NCBI GenBank assembly: GCA_905221605.1 | Contig: CAJNDS010000026.1 | Coordinates: 62,001-126,000 of the forward strand | DNA length: 64,000 nt | Source of the DNA: Symbiodinium natans | Lineage: Eukaryota; Sar; Dinophyceae; Suessiales; Symbiodiniaceae | Direction of reading: 5' to 3' | Shown here: piece by piece, positions 36,502 to 48,535 of the stretch | Layout of the letters: every line of letters starts with the position of its first letter | Position numbering within the stretch: position 1 is the first letter of the stretch | The notes under the pieces: generated by a model | The model's database searches: none | What the model saw: the letters and a program-made list of their open reading frames with translations, nothing else | What the model was told of the DNA's origin: nothing | Translations under genes and position numbers: made by a program

Positions 36502-38121
36502 GTCGGATAGTTTTGCTTGGATGCTTGCTCCATGAGCACCACGATTCAGGAGATCATCCAGCACACGGCTAAACCAACATCGACCGCAACTGGCAAGGCC
36601 TACGCCCTACCTACAACTTAAGCTGGGTTCTCTTCCAAATCGCACTGATCACACTGCAATTTCAGCACCCAAGCCGCCTTGAGAAATCCGACGTCTGTGT
36701 CTTCCTTAGTCTCAATATAAGTCAATACGAGTACGGCGTGGGGCAGGGTCTGTTTCACGTGAGGGTGTCAACACACAGGGGATGCTAAGGGTACTACAAT
36801 CTCCCCATCTGGCAAAGGCCCGGACCATGGAGGTTCTTGCAGATATGCTGAGTGGATGGTTGTCCAACGCCACTGGCCCAACAGCACGAGGTCCTAGCGG
36901 ACCTACTTGGCCAGGGTCCTGCAGGCTTCACGTGTGAGGCTCACAGTGCTACTGCTTGCTGTCACCCGCTTCCCCTTGAATGTTCTTATTTCAGCCGACT
37001 CCGAAAACTCGACTGCTTAACCCGCCATGGCCAGGCGCGAAAACAACCAAGCAAAGGCACGAAAAAAGAAATCCCAGAAACTATGGCCCGGCCTTGTCTG
37101 CTTCATACATACAGGGCACCCCTTGCAAGCCCGTGAGATGGGAATAGTAAAACGGGGCCTGGGAGGCCAGGAAGCCTCAAGTTTAAAAGGCCAGCCTTCA
37201 GGTCCTGCATTCCTAGAAACTTATATCCTTAAATTCGGAAAGGCCACCGCTGACGAGCCCCTGCTGTGACAAGCGAGGGTCGCGGTCGCAGAGCCGGCAA
37301 AAGAGCCCCCCCCCAGGTGCATGTGTGTGTGTACCTTTATTTGTTCATTATTTATTTGTTGATTTACTTAATTATTCTAAATATGTGTATATTTATATTT
37401 GTTAACATCTATTTGTTTCTCTTTACTTGTGTTAACTACAACCTTGAACACAAGGTTCGACACCGGCACTAGCAACACAAAACACAAAACTTTTTCAGAG
37501 CAGAAGGAGATCCAAAAATGTTGGGTAGCTTTGCCTAGCAAATAGGTGGCTTTCTGACCAAAACCAGCCTTTGTGTATAGGGATAAGTTGGTATTTCTCA
37601 CCAAAACCATCTTTTGCTAGGGGAAAGTGTTTCGTACTTAAGCCAATTGTTGTTTGGGGGAAAAGTTTGTGTTTTTGCCAAAATAATTCTCTGGGGAGAA
37701 CCAAAAAACCCAAAAGGCCACCCTTTTTCAGAGCAGGTGGATCTAGACAAAACTGGTTTTGCTGAGACATAGCAAGGAAAGAGGGAAAGAGGGGGAATCG
37801 GCGCATCGGCCAAGGGTTAAACCCGGAAGCAGGCCCAGACAAAGATAGGCCTCTTTTGCTGTCGGCACATGTGCATTTTCTTTTGGTCGGAGACCATGAG
37901 TAAGGGAGGTGTGGGGGGGGGGGGGGGGGGGGGGGGGGGACATCGGCGCATCGGTGCAGATCGCATGCACGCTGATGTCAGTGTCAGCCCTGCTGGGGCA
38001 AGGCTCACAATGCTACTGCTTTCTGTCCCGTTCCCTTTGAACCTGCATCTAGGGGGCTTGGGGTTGAACACGGGCTCAGAAACGCGTGAGGGGGGGGAGG
38101 GCAAGGGTCAAGTATCTCGTA
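36502..38121. repeat. large tandem repeat, unit 2
   Basis: Nearly identical to unit 1 apart from the deletion noted there and a longer G-run (37913-37939). The 80-codon plus-strand frame MARRENNQAKARKKKSQKLW... is identical in both units, which a recent duplication explains without selection. Confidence 0.9.
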
Positions 38122-38568
38122 TGTCGGATAGTTTTGCTTGGATGCTTGCTCCATGAGCACCACGATTCAGGAGATCATCCAGCACACGGCTAAACCAACA
38201 TCGACCGCAACTGGCAAGGCCTACGCCCTACCTACAACTTAAGCTGGCTTCTCTTCCAAATCGCACTGATCACACTGCAATTTCAGCACCCAAGCCGCCT
38301 TGAGAAATCCGAAGTCTGTGTCTTCCTTAGTCTCAATATAAGTCAACACGAATACGGCGTGGGGCAGGGTCTGTTTCACGTGAGGGTGTCAACACACAGG
38401 GGATGCTGGAAGCACCAACCACACAAGGGTACTACAATCTCCCCATCTGGCAAAGGCCCGGACAATGGAGGTTCTTGCAGATATGCTGAGTGGATCCAAC
38501 GTCACTGGCCCAACAGCACGAGGTCCTAGCGGACCTACTTGGCCAGGGTCCTGCAGGCTTCACGTGTG
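38122..38568. repeat. large tandem repeat, partial unit 3
   Basis: Matches the first 450 bases of unit 2, stopping abruptly after GGCTTCACGTGTGAG, where unrelated sequence begins. Confidence 0.85.
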
Positions 38569-39379
38569 AGCTTGGTCAGCCGCTTACCCTGCCATTCCAG
38601 TTTCTCTTACTTGTATCGTGTGGGCATCAACGATATCGAAGATGGGCATGCGCGAATGTGAGGGCATTCGGGCTCCGCATGTATCGACATTCCCTGCTGT
38701 ATCCTCTCAACAGTGGACACCTCACAACCTGGAGCTCAGGTAGAACAGCATGAACAAATATTCGAGTCGAATACCGTCGCTGGCATCCTCACTCATGTTC
38801 AGCCTTCTTATGCGCATCTTTTTCATGCCTTATCATGCCCATTATCGCCACGCCTGCGCAACAACCACTTCCACCTGCCATATCTCTGGTTTCCCTCTGG
38901 CGCGTCCCACGAGGCCTGGGCAAAGAGGTCCACCGCCGACACGCCCGGGCTGTACACGTTGAGCATCTGCATCCTTGGACTGCCCTTGGGCACTCGACGC
39001 GGCTAAAAAAAAACTCCCTCCGGGCGCCCAGGCCAGCCCTGCCTTCTTCTAGGATGGCCCGTAGAACCCTCTGAAACATCTTCCTGCATATGATCCTCTT
39101 AAACCCAATAAGGGAAGATATACAATATCCCAAGCCTACCGAGTCTTCTTTCAGAATGTCAACTTCATGAATGCCCAGTGTCAAATGCATGCTCACTACG
39201 GCATTGGGAAATCGCAGGCAAAAAACATGCTGAGCAATGTCCATTGCAGATATATCAGGGTTCGGGGTCTTGGGGCCAGGAACGCACGCGAAACTGTTCG
39301 CGTCACCGGAAGGCAGCATGTTCTAGTGAGAGATTCTGTTGGAGAAGTGCCGCACGTCACCCTGGCGGCTCCGGCCCCC

Positions 39380-39456
39380 CTAAACCCTAAACCCTAAACC
39401 CTAAACCCTAAACCCTAAACCCTAAACCCTAAACCCTAAACCCTAAACCCTAAACC
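39380..39456. repeat. telomere-type block, CCCTAAA orientation
   Basis: Eleven perfect units. Confidence 0.95.
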
Positions 39457-40153
39457 CCTGCAGCCCAAGTCACGGCTGTGCTTGCTGTGCTTGCTGGAAT
39501 GCCTGGGCCAAAGTGGAGTGAATCCCCAACATGCACTGACATGCTGAAGAACACTCCAGAAGAGGAAGAAGCAAAGCTGGGGTAGTTCTACGTTTGCCAG
39601 TTCAGCCTCAAGTTGGGGAGTTGAGTAGAGATTGGGGCCCTAAGTGGGGCTTAAGGCTCTTCAGCCACGCATTTTCAGCTGTTCGGATCAACCACAGAAG
39701 TGCAGGAGGCATTGGAGAGAATAGTGCTCATAGCTCTGCAGACTTCGAGAGCTGCGACGCCCATCCCTTAGCTCCTGGCTGTCATTGGCAGGCACGAAGG
39801 AGGTAGGTGCTGAACAAAGTTCTGAGGAATGCTCTGAGGTAGACTCTGAGGCAAGACCTGGCCATTTGGAACTCGAAGTGCAATAGAAGCAAACTCCTTG
39901 AGCTCTCCCGGATCTGAACACTTAACACAAACAGGCGCAGAACTGGTTCACTCTGAGACAATGTGAAGGGAATGGTCTGTCATCACCATAATACCGTAAA
40001 ACCGGCCTGGGGTTGCGCCAAAGCGTGCGTGGGGTTCACGCCAGCTGCCTGTGCCTGGCACAGGGAAACTATGTTGTCTCTTTGACTTGCGCACTGCGGC
40101 TGCCCGTGGCAGGAAGTGCGCCGTGTATCAAGTTTACGAGTGGGTGTCGCAGT

Positions 40154-40215
40154 CGTGAAGCCGTGAAGCCGTGAAGTCGTGAAGTCGTGAAGTTGTGAAG
40201 TCGTGAAGTCGTGAA
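40154..40215. repeat. 9-base minisatellite GTCGTGAAG
   Basis: About seven units with GCC/GTT variants at the variable triplet. Non-coding on current evidence. Confidence 0.85.
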
Positions 40216-41512
40216 CCTCATCTGGCCGCTGACTCTGATGTGACCGGCATGAACCAAACCATCATTGCTAAGAACCTAATTCCATTGCGTCGAAGGTGCC
40301 TGGGGCATGGCCGCCAAGCCAACTAACCTCTGCAACTCTGTCACGGTCACGGTCACTTGTAACGCGGAACTGCTTTGCACCGGCTTTGCCGCAACCGACA
40401 CTGCAAGTCCACCACCCTCGGCGCCGCCTGGTTCGTATCTCGTCACGGTCCAGCTCACGCTGCTGGGCCGCTCCTGCGTGGCGAAATGAATACAGTTCAC
40501 AACGACACATGTGGCTGAACTGTCTCTACTTTCACCTTGGCGAGAGTTCAACCAGGCGCCTCTGTTCAAAAGGCGGCCCAAGCTCTGCATTTCCTTCCAA
40601 GGCTGGCAGGGAGTCTCTCTCTCTCTCTCTCTCTCTCGCAATGTGAACTGTTTTGATCTCATTTTTATTTGTTGAACTTGAACTCTGCGTGAGTGCGAAG
40701 TTGTGTTCATCAACCTTAGGGGAGCGGTCCCACCTAAAGCCTTCTCTTTGGGAACCCCGGGGCAATCCCCCGGCAACAACCACACCCCTTCCCTCCACGA
40801 AAGGCCTGCGCTCGGACCCGATCGAGCTGGGCGGAGATGTCTTCCGCAAGCGCCTGCACGGAAACGCATTCAACCCGGGCATCCCTGATACTTCCCATAG
40901 ATGCTGAGCATCGCGAAGGGCTTCAGAAGCTGTTAGCGAGCTAGGACCGAACCCTCGGATCGCCTTGATGACCTGCATGGTGTTGTTGCTCGACGGCACG
41001 AGCATGAACCCCTGCAACCGGCTCGCAATGAGATGGCAAGGCGGGATTCCTAACTATTCTTCGATGCGTGGCAAGCCCCTGCCAGTCGGAGCATGCACAA
41101 CTGCCGCAAGAATGCTGCTTGGATCAAGTTGGAGAGCCGCTGCAAGCCCAAATCCCCGAACAGCAGGTCCCATCGAGGCTGTACCAGACCTTCAGCAGGT
41201 GCACAAGCGCGTTCACATCCAGTTCCTGCTGGCTTAGGACCAGACACAGGTTGGCCCTTGAAATCTTCCGACAAGCAATCCTGAATATGCTCCTCCTGAA
41301 CCCAACAAGGCAACCTATCAAATCTAACATATGCCGAGGGCCTACCCAAGAGTTTCTCCAAGAAACCCTAAGCCCTAAACCCGAAGCCCTAAACCCTGAT
41401 GATACCTTTTCCTGGAGGCGCTTGAGGACTTCTTTGCCAGCGCAGTCGACCAGCGTCTCTGATCCCCGCACTGGAACCTCAGAAGACAGGATGACACAAA
41501 CATGTCGGTTTG

Positions 41513-41566
41513 GGGTTTAGGGTTTAGGTTTTAGGGTTTAGGATTTAGGGTTTAGGGGGTTAGGGC
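41513..41566. repeat. telomere-type block, TTTAGGG orientation
   Basis: Seven units; faces the next block across only about 55 bases, the tightest inverted pair in the window. Confidence 0.9.
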
Positions 41567-41621
41567 AGCTTCTTGCGCACACGCAGCCCAACTCAACTCT
41601 CAAGGGGAGCAGTATGCTTCA

Positions 41622-41678
41622 ACCCTAAACCCTAAACCCTAAACCCCAAACCTCAAACCCTAAACCCTAAACCCTAAA
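41622..41678. repeat. telomere-type block, CCCTAAA orientation
   Basis: Eight units with one CCCCAAA and one CCTCAAA variant. Confidence 0.9.
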
Positions 41679-42108
41679 TTCAGTAGGCAGCTGGGACTGT
41701 GCTTGGCAAAACCTCCCATGCAGCGAGCCTGAACGGCTCAGCAACCAACAGCCTTTCTAGAGCCTTCACGACCTTGAAGTACGAGGTCAAGAACATTAAT
41801 AGAATTGATGGTACGTCTGGTACAGGTCGTATGAACAGTATGAACCGTATTCGAAGTACAAATAGTCCGAATGGAATGAGTAGTATTCATAATGCTATGA
41901 ATACGATTAATACAATTCATACTATTCATACGATTAATAGTATTTAGATGGACGGGTGCCCGGCCGCAGATGGAGTTGAGAATCTAAGGTCGCGGCCATT
42001 GCATATGCGCTGACCTGGGGCGTCTGCCATCAATTCCCAAAACCCGAACACCCAAGAACCCAAAAACTTGCCAAGAACCCAAATGCCACAGCTAAACACG
42101 TCTAATGT

Positions 42109-42209
42109 CCCTAAACCCTAAACCCTAAACCCTAAACCCTAAACCCTAAACCCTAAACCCTAAACCCTAAACCCTAAACCCTAAACCCTAAACCCTAAAC
42201 CCTAAACCC
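42109..42209. repeat. telomere-type block, CCCTAAA orientation
   Basis: Fourteen perfect units; a short TTTAGGG block follows at 42334-42364. Confidence 0.95.
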
Positions 42210-43007
42210 GTGTTTTTTTGCCAGGCTCCTCGACGCATGCTCTTATAGCCAAGTCCGGGGCCGAGTTGGCCAAAGACTGCTCGGAGAATTCCCGCATGCG
42301 TGCAACCACCCATGGCCTCATGTGAGCTGGAAAAGGGTTTAGGGTTTAAATTTAGGGTTTAGGGTCAAAGGGTACCTTAAAGACAGCAACAAAGAGACCC
42401 TTTCATGCAAACATGGACATGTAGCGGTGCTCTGGACAAGGGACGGCCTGAGACCTGGTTCCTGCTTACGAACACTTGCGACTGTTTCGCGATTCGCCTA
42501 CAGGGTGCGTCATAACAAGCAACAGCCGTCGGTTGTCATTCCAAGCAACAGCCGTCGGTTTGTCATTCCTTAATGTGTGTTTTCTGATGGTATTGCGCAG
42601 CATCCATGCACGCGAATCCAAGTCAGAATCCAGGCACTCTTGCAAGGGAAGCACTTCCCTTCATCGAGCATACGGTCGAGAAAAGACCCATTCATCAGCT
42701 TTAATGAACTCATCGCAGGCGCGTGCTTGGTGACGTGCAGGTTCTGAAGTCGGGGCAGGCTTGCTGGTGCTGTTGTTGGATCTCTTCGGACTCAGGACAG
42801 ATCAGGGTCCGTGTGTACGAATGCTCCCGCTCAACTTCTTCAGCGTGTCGAGCTACTTCTCCCTGTGCCACGGCGTTCTCCGATGACCACAAACACGGGC
42901 CAAAGAATTCTGGCATGATAAAGAGAACAACGACGTGCTGATTGATTCACCTGATTGGTTGCCACGCTACTTCTGTCTGGTTCTGCAGAGATGAGCACTG
43001 AATCGAG

Positions 43008-43140
43008 ATGATAATGAGAAGAATGATAATGAGAAGGAGGATGATGATGATGACGACGACGACGATGACGCTGACGATGATGACGATGATGACGATGATG
43101 ACGATGATGACGATGATGACGATGATGACGATGATGACGA
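43008..43140. repeat. GATGACGAT minisatellite
   Basis: A 9-base unit repeated about eight times after imperfect GATGAT/GAAGGA units. Open frames give poly-Met-Thr or His-His-Arg and are artefacts. Confidence 0.9.
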
Positions 43141-43493
43141 GCGCCTTGATGAGAACTTCGCTTGATTGTCCTCACCAACTACTTTTTCTACGGGCAGTCA
43201 CTAGCATGAGCGACTCACTTCATCATCATCCAGATGCCTGGTGTCACACTCTAATTTAACCGAGGCCGATGGCTTCTTGCACCGTTGAGACGCATGGCTG
43301 ACAAACATGTTTGTCGCAAATGCGGAAGCTGCAGCACTCACAGCACTACTATTATATCGCAATTGTGCATATATTTGTCGAGTCATGTATCGATGTATCT
43401 TTTTGTTCATGCTTGAACTTGTATGTATGTATATATATATATATAGATAGATAGATAGATATAGACACACATATAATGTGGTATCACAACATT

Positions 43494-43705
43494 TCCTGTC
43501 ATATTACATTATATTATATTATATTATATTATAGTATATTACATTATATTACATTATATTATAATATAATATAAAAAAAATATATTATATTATATATTTT
43601 TTTATATTATATTATATTATATTATATTATATTATATTATATTATATTATATTATATTATATTATATTATATTATATTATATTATATTATATTATATTAT
43701 TACAG
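43494..43705. repeat. TATAT/ATATT microsatellite
   Basis: Almost pure ATATT pentamers, inverted once around 43560-43600 so the centre is palindromic. Confidence 0.9.
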
Positions 43706-44049
43706 GATATCATGTTGTATTCTGTTGTGCTATACTATATTCTATTTTACTTTGTTTTACTTTGCGTATTGTATTGCATCGTATGTATTTACATTTGTTC
43801 TTAAAAATATAATATCCGCCGACCCCAGCCGGGGGCGGCGTCAGTGAAGACCCACTGCTTTTTAGACCTTCCACCTCATCCATGACAGTCCGCCAAGCGC
43901 TACTACCCGACTCCCCCAGCTTCCAACACACATCCCGACGACACGGCCCTGGCCTTATGGCTTCAGGGCCCCAGCGCCCCAGGGCCCACCCCCATGGCCT
44001 CATGGCCCAGCCTTCTTTCAAGGACTCCAATGCATGCCCGTTTGCTCGC

Positions 44050-44125
44050 CCCCCGCCCTCTCCCGCCCACACCCCACACCCCCCCTCCCCCCACCTCCTC
44101 CACCCCCCCCCCCCCACCCCCCCCC

Positions 44126-44157
<32 letters not shown>

Positions 44158-44215
44158 TACCCCCACCCCCAGGCCCACCCCCTGAACCCCCCCCTCCCCC
44201 ACCTCATCTACGTCC
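44050..44215. repeat. C-rich tract
   Basis: Long C runs broken by A or T, including more than 30 uninterrupted C. Potential quadruplex/i-motif sequence. Confidence 0.9.
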
Positions 44216-44541
44216 CCAAGGCGCTTGCCGCTCCAGCGCATGCCCAACCTCGCGCCCCCACCGCCCTTAGCGCCCTGCCCCGAGCCCCAAAGATATGAAT
44301 TTCGGTTTTATACAGATATAAAAAGATAAAAGATAACTAAAAGACATCTCCTTTATCTTTTGGTCTTCATGTTTACCAAAAACTCATTATATACTTTAAA
44401 ATACTATGTGTATAGATATTGGTTATACATAGAACTCATTCTTGTTAAATAGTTTTTGCTACAGCCCTTAACCCTAAACCCTAAATCTCGGAGCCTGTAC
44501 TGGCTCTGCGGTTTGCCGGCCTGCCGCCCGCCCTCCTGTCT

Positions 44542-44703
44542 GGGGTCGGCGGCACTGGCGGTAGCCGTTAAATCGGGCAGCGCGAGGTCCCCAAGGACCG
44601 AGCATTGGCGGACCTTTTAACCCGGGTCGTCCCGGGAATAGCCTTGCTAGCCTGCGGCCTTCTGCGAAGCAGAATTGGGCCGGACGCCAGTGCCGCCGAC
44701 CCC
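44542..44703. mobile_element. GC-rich inverted-repeat element, 19-base perfect ends
   Basis: GGGGTCGGCGGCACTGGCG at 44542-44560 is perfectly complemented at 44685-44703. The 124-base interior is not AT-rich and codes for nothing. No target duplication is obvious. A related CCGCCGACCCC hairpin occurs at 43818-43842. Confidence 0.6.
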
Positions 44704-44767
44704 CGCGTGCCGCCGGTGAACGGTTTTTTTTTCATGGTTTTTGCGTCGCCACGGAGGCCCCCAGAGG

Positions 44768-44876
44768 GCGCGCATCATGAGCATCAGCGGGTCCAGCCCG
44801 GGACCCCCAGGCGCGCATCAGGAGCATCAGCGGCTCGCGGGGCGGGACCCCGGGGGCGCATCAGGAGCATGATGCC
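44768..44876. repeat. 43-base GC-rich tandem repeat
   Basis: GCGCGCATCATGAGCATCAG at 44768, a second unit at 44811 and a partial third at 44854. A single related copy lies at 26532-26568, so the unit is dispersed. Confidence 0.7.
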
Positions 44877-44927
44877 CCCCAAAGGGCGGGCATAAGCGAC
44901 GTGTCTAAGCCCGGGGCTAGGAAAAAG

Positions 44928-45099
44928 GGAGTTTAGGGGCCTTATAAAGTGCTTAGAAACTTTAAGGGGGTCTAGGAGCCTCAAACGCTTAGAGATTTGA
45001 AGGGAGTTTAGGGGCCTGAAAATGCTTAGAAACTTTAAGGGGGTTGAGGAGCCTCAAACGCTTAGAGATTTTAAGGGAGTTTAGGGGCCTCAAAATGCG
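44928..45099. repeat. tandem repeat, about 74-base unit
   Basis: GGGAGTTTAGGGGCCT starts units at 44928, 45002 and 45075; each continues into a GCTTAGAAACTTTAAGGGGG segment. Confidence 0.85.
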
Positions 45100-45254
45100 C
45101 AGCCCCTTAATAATATATATATATATACACACATACATATATACATACATACTTCATATTAGTAACAATCAGCACAGGTCATCCCTGAGGATGCGGCAGA
45201 CAGGCGTGGAAAAAGTCCAGGACCTGCTACGGCCGCGGCGCGCCAAGAGGCGTT

Positions 45255-45392
45255 AAGGGGTTTGGGGCTAAGGGCTTAGGGTTTAGAGTTTAGGGTTTAG
45301 GGTTTAGGGCTGAGGGTTTAGAGTTTAGGGTTTAGGGTTTAGGGCTGAGGGTTTAGAGTTTAGGGTTTAGGGTTTAGGGCTGAGGGTATAGG
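45255..45392. repeat. telomere-type block with GGGCTGAGGGTTTAGAG higher-order unit
   Basis: TTTAGGG units are interrupted three times by the same TTTAGGGCTGAGGGTTTAGA string, giving a 35-base higher-order repeat. Confidence 0.9.
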
Positions 45393-45939
45393 CTTTATTT
45401 AGGGTTGGATTGACGCGTTTTTCATCGGAGCCCAGGCAACAAGTCGACTTCATCGACCCTCCACGAAATCAGCTTTCAGCTGGGACATGCCAGAAGGGGT
45501 TTTAGGGTTTCGGACTTATGGTTTAGGGTTGAGGGTTCAGGGCTCTGCTGTCTGTCAAACGCACACCGCAGACCCTTCACCAGGCGGACCTCCTGATGAA
45601 AATTGTCGAGGTTGGCCGGCGCTGGCGCCATCTCATCTGAGTTCCCAACAGCCTTCCAGACAAGCCGCTTTCATGCATGAGCACATCACAAACTTCTTGC
45701 TCGCACGACTTTGCCCATCAGTGCTCAGTGTCAACATAAACATGTAACTAGATATCTATACCCATATATGTAGATGTGTGAGAAAATGTATTTGTTGTTT
45801 ACACAGTTATCTTTTTAATTTATTAGCCGATGTGTGTATTTATCAATAATTACAGACATGTATGTACACATACTCGTGCTCAGAATTAATTCTGGATGGA
45901 CATAAATTTCGATTTAGACACAGATAGATATAAAGCCAA

Positions 45940-46065
45940 AGATAGAGGTAGAGAGAGAGAGAGATTTTGGTATTTAAAGAGATGTACATATGGATAGACA
46001 TGCGTCTGCATATTAATTATATATATATATATATGCATGTATATATATATATTCATATATATATA
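45940..46065. repeat. GA and TA microsatellites
   Basis: Short GAGAGA run at 45950-45965 and two TATATA runs at 46018-46065. Confidence 0.85.
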
Positions 46066-46186
46066 TACACCCCTGAAACGCCTTCGCACTGGCGAGGAGA
46101 GTCGAGGACACTTCCTGGCAGTGAGCGACAGGTGCTTGAAACAAGGGTTCAGGGTGAAGGGTCACCTGTATAAAAGCAAGATTTCA

Positions 46187-46279
46187 GGGTTCTTGTTGGG
46201 GTTATAGTAAAAACTATCACGTTAGATTCTATTGGGTTTTATGATAGCAAAAATGTAGTATTAAAGCCAACAAGGACCC
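46187..46279. mobile_element. hAT-like mini-element with 8-base target duplication
   Basis: Inverted ends GGGTTCTTGTTGG and CCAACAAGGACCC (12 of 13 match) enclose 93 bases. The same 8 bases, AGATTTCA, lie directly outside both ends (46179-46186 and 46280-46287). An 8-base duplication with short inverted ends is the hallmark of hAT-superfamily insertions. No transposase is encoded. Confidence 0.75.
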
Positions 46280-46585
46280 AGATTTCAGGGCTTGTACATG
46301 AAGCTTTGCGAATGCAATGTGTCTGGTCTTTTGCGGTTGAAAAAGTGCTGAGCCTCTGACCTAAACTCGAACTAACCCATACGCTGTGGGGGGTACCTGA
46401 CGGGCGGAGGCCTCATACGGTCTTTATATACCCCGAGTGCAGGTGCCTTTAAGGGTGTTGTGAAGGGCCCAGGTATGAAGTCTAAGGTTTATCAATTGAG
46501 TGAACTTTATGTTTCTTAAATGCTATGGGATTCTTTGGGCGGGTGGGTATTTTCCTGTCGTGAGTGAAAGCAAGAACATGAGATG

Positions 46586-46671
46586 CTGAACCTACACCCT
46601 AGACCCTAACCCTAAACCCTAAACCCTCAACCCTACACCCTAAACCCTAAACCCTAAACCCTAAACCCTAA
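46586..46671. repeat. telomere-type block, CCCTAAA orientation
   Basis: About 12 units with CCCTCAA and CCCTACA variants; faces the next block across about 105 bases. Confidence 0.9.
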
Positions 46672-46776
46672 CATTATTGCTCAGGCCTGGGGCTTGAAGC
46701 TCTGGAGCTGTTGCGAACAAAGTGGCAGCAGGGACAACCTGGGCTCCGGGTTGCGCGAGCGGCTGTCCGGCAAGGA

Positions 46777-46933
46777 GGGTTTGGGGTTTAGGGTTTGGGG
46801 TTGAGGGTTTAGGGTTTAGGGTTTAGGGTTTAGGGTTTGGGGTGTTGGGTTTTGGGTTTTGGGTTTAGGGTTTGGGGTTTGGGGTTTGGGGTTTGGGGTT
46901 TGGGGTTTGGGGTTTGGGGTTTGGGGTTTGGGG
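46777..46933. repeat. telomere-type block ending in a TTTGGGG run
   Basis: Begins with mixed TTTAGGG/TTTGGGG and ends with about ten identical TTTGGGG units, another internally homogenised variant. Confidence 0.95.
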
Positions 46934-47125
46934 AGAGGGCTTTGACAATACTGACCCAGGAAAGGCTAGCACTTTCGAGAAGATAGCCTAAAAGGGTCAT
47001 CTAGAGTACAGATAGCTTCGGGCGAAACCCACAATGCGGCTCAGCAGCACCGTCTGCTGTGTGAGTGCATGCTTTGGCCTGGCGGAACTCAGGCGACGTG
47101 CCGGGACGCAAGGGTGCAAGAGACG

Positions 47126-47272
47126 TTTAGGGTTTAGGGTTTGGGGTTTAGGGTTTGGGGTTTAGGGTTTAGGGTTTAGGGTTTAGGGTTTAGGGTTGAG
47201 GGTTGAGGGTTTAGGGTTTAGGGTTTAGGGTTTAGGATTTAGGGTTTAGGATTTAGGGTTTTAGGGTTTAGG
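47126..47272. repeat. telomere-type block, TTTAGGG orientation
   Basis: About 20 units with TTTGGGG, TTGAGGG and TTTAGGA variants. Confidence 0.95.
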
Positions 47273-47394
47273 GCAAGAGAAAGTTTAGTCTCTGGGTCGT
47301 CTGGCCCCTGAACCAACGATGCCTCACGCGGGCAAAGGCCCAGAGAATGTTGGCCAGATGCTGCGACTGCAGCTCCTGTGGTGTAGATTGATAG

Positions 47395-47466
47395 GGTTTC
47401 GGGTTTAGGGTTTAAGGTTGAGGGTCTAGGGTAAGTTTAGGGTTTAGGGCTTCGGGTCTCAGGTTT
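47395..47466. repeat. degenerate TTTAGGG block
   Basis: About nine irregular units; faces the CCCTAAA block at 47623-47668. Confidence 0.8.
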
Positions 47467-47622
47467 AGGCTCAAGGCCCCGACAGGTTGCGGCTCATGGT
47501 CACAAGGACTCCCGTGAAAAACCTCTTGCTTGCCTTTGTTCTTCGGGCTGCCCGACGGCAATCCCACAGCCCGCCCACCAGCCCATCTGGGGCCTGGCCA
47601 CAAAAACTGCAAAGAAAAACTC

Positions 47623-47668
47623 CCTAAACCCTAAACCCTAAACCCTAAACCCTAAACCCTGAACCCCA
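47623..47668. repeat. telomere-type block, CCCTAAA orientation
   Basis: Six units, the last CCCTGAA. A further four-unit block follows at 47805-47836. Confidence 0.9.
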
Positions 47669-48245
47669 GAAGAAAGAGCCACAAAGACTGCAAAGATGTG
47701 AACTCTCAACTTGCTAGCAGTCCATCTTCTGAGCGACCACGGCGGCTCTGGCATAGAAAGCCTTCGCAAAAGTGGCAGCAGAACAGGCTTGCAACATGTG
47801 GGGAAACCCTAAACCCTAAACCCTAAACCTTAAACCATCATCTCAAGCAGGCCTCGTGGAAGAAGCTGTTGGTCGCAAAGCCCCACAGCATGTTGGAGAT
47901 CTCCTCAGGGCGTCGGGTGCTGACTAAACAGTGCGCTGAACGAGGAGCGCCAAGCACAAGATGAAGCTCACAGCAGGCCCATATGGGTATTTCCCAAAAA
48001 AAAGGGGTACCCCCTTTTGTACCCAAATAGAATAGGATCCCCTGAAAAGGGACCCCCCAAAAAAGGCACCCCCTCTTTTCGGAAACTCCCTCGACCAACT
48101 ACACATCTGCCAGCTGGCAGGTGTTCGGGGAGTCGAGTTTCCACTCACCGCCACCCCGGATTCTCTGTCACTGGGCAGCGCACTGCGCTTAAAGCTTGCT
48201 AGGAGAGCGCCTGGACTCATGCTCACATTGACACTCACAGGTAGT

Positions 48246-48313
48246 TCCCTAAACCCTAAACCCTAAACCCTAATCCCTAAACCCTAAACCCTAAACCCTA
48301 AACCCTAAACCCT
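48246..48313. repeat. telomere-type block, CCCTAAA orientation
   Basis: Nine units with one CCCTAAT. Confidence 0.95.
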
Positions 48314-48459
48314 CACGGGTATCCTGTGGCTTGAACTCCTCCAGCCGGTGCAAGGCCTGCTCTGCCAACTCGTTGAACCTCCCGGAGTTCGCAGGGGGGG
48401 GTTTCTGGGGTTGCCCTTGATCTTAGGGGCATTCTTGGCTTGCATCTAACTTTGGCCCG

Positions 48460-48535
48460 AAACCCTAAACCCGGAACCCGAAACCCTAAACCCTAAACCG
48501 TAACCCTAAACCCTAAACCCTAAACCCTAAACCAA
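48460..48535. repeat. telomere-type block, CCCTAAA orientation
   Basis: About ten units with CCCGGAA, CCCGAAA and shortened CCGTAA variants. Confidence 0.9.

Noticed and set aside
38789-39319. 176-residue minus-strand frame
   Set aside because: The longest unrecognised frame outside repeats; no motif or family, so it is left as a possible old repeat (see findings).
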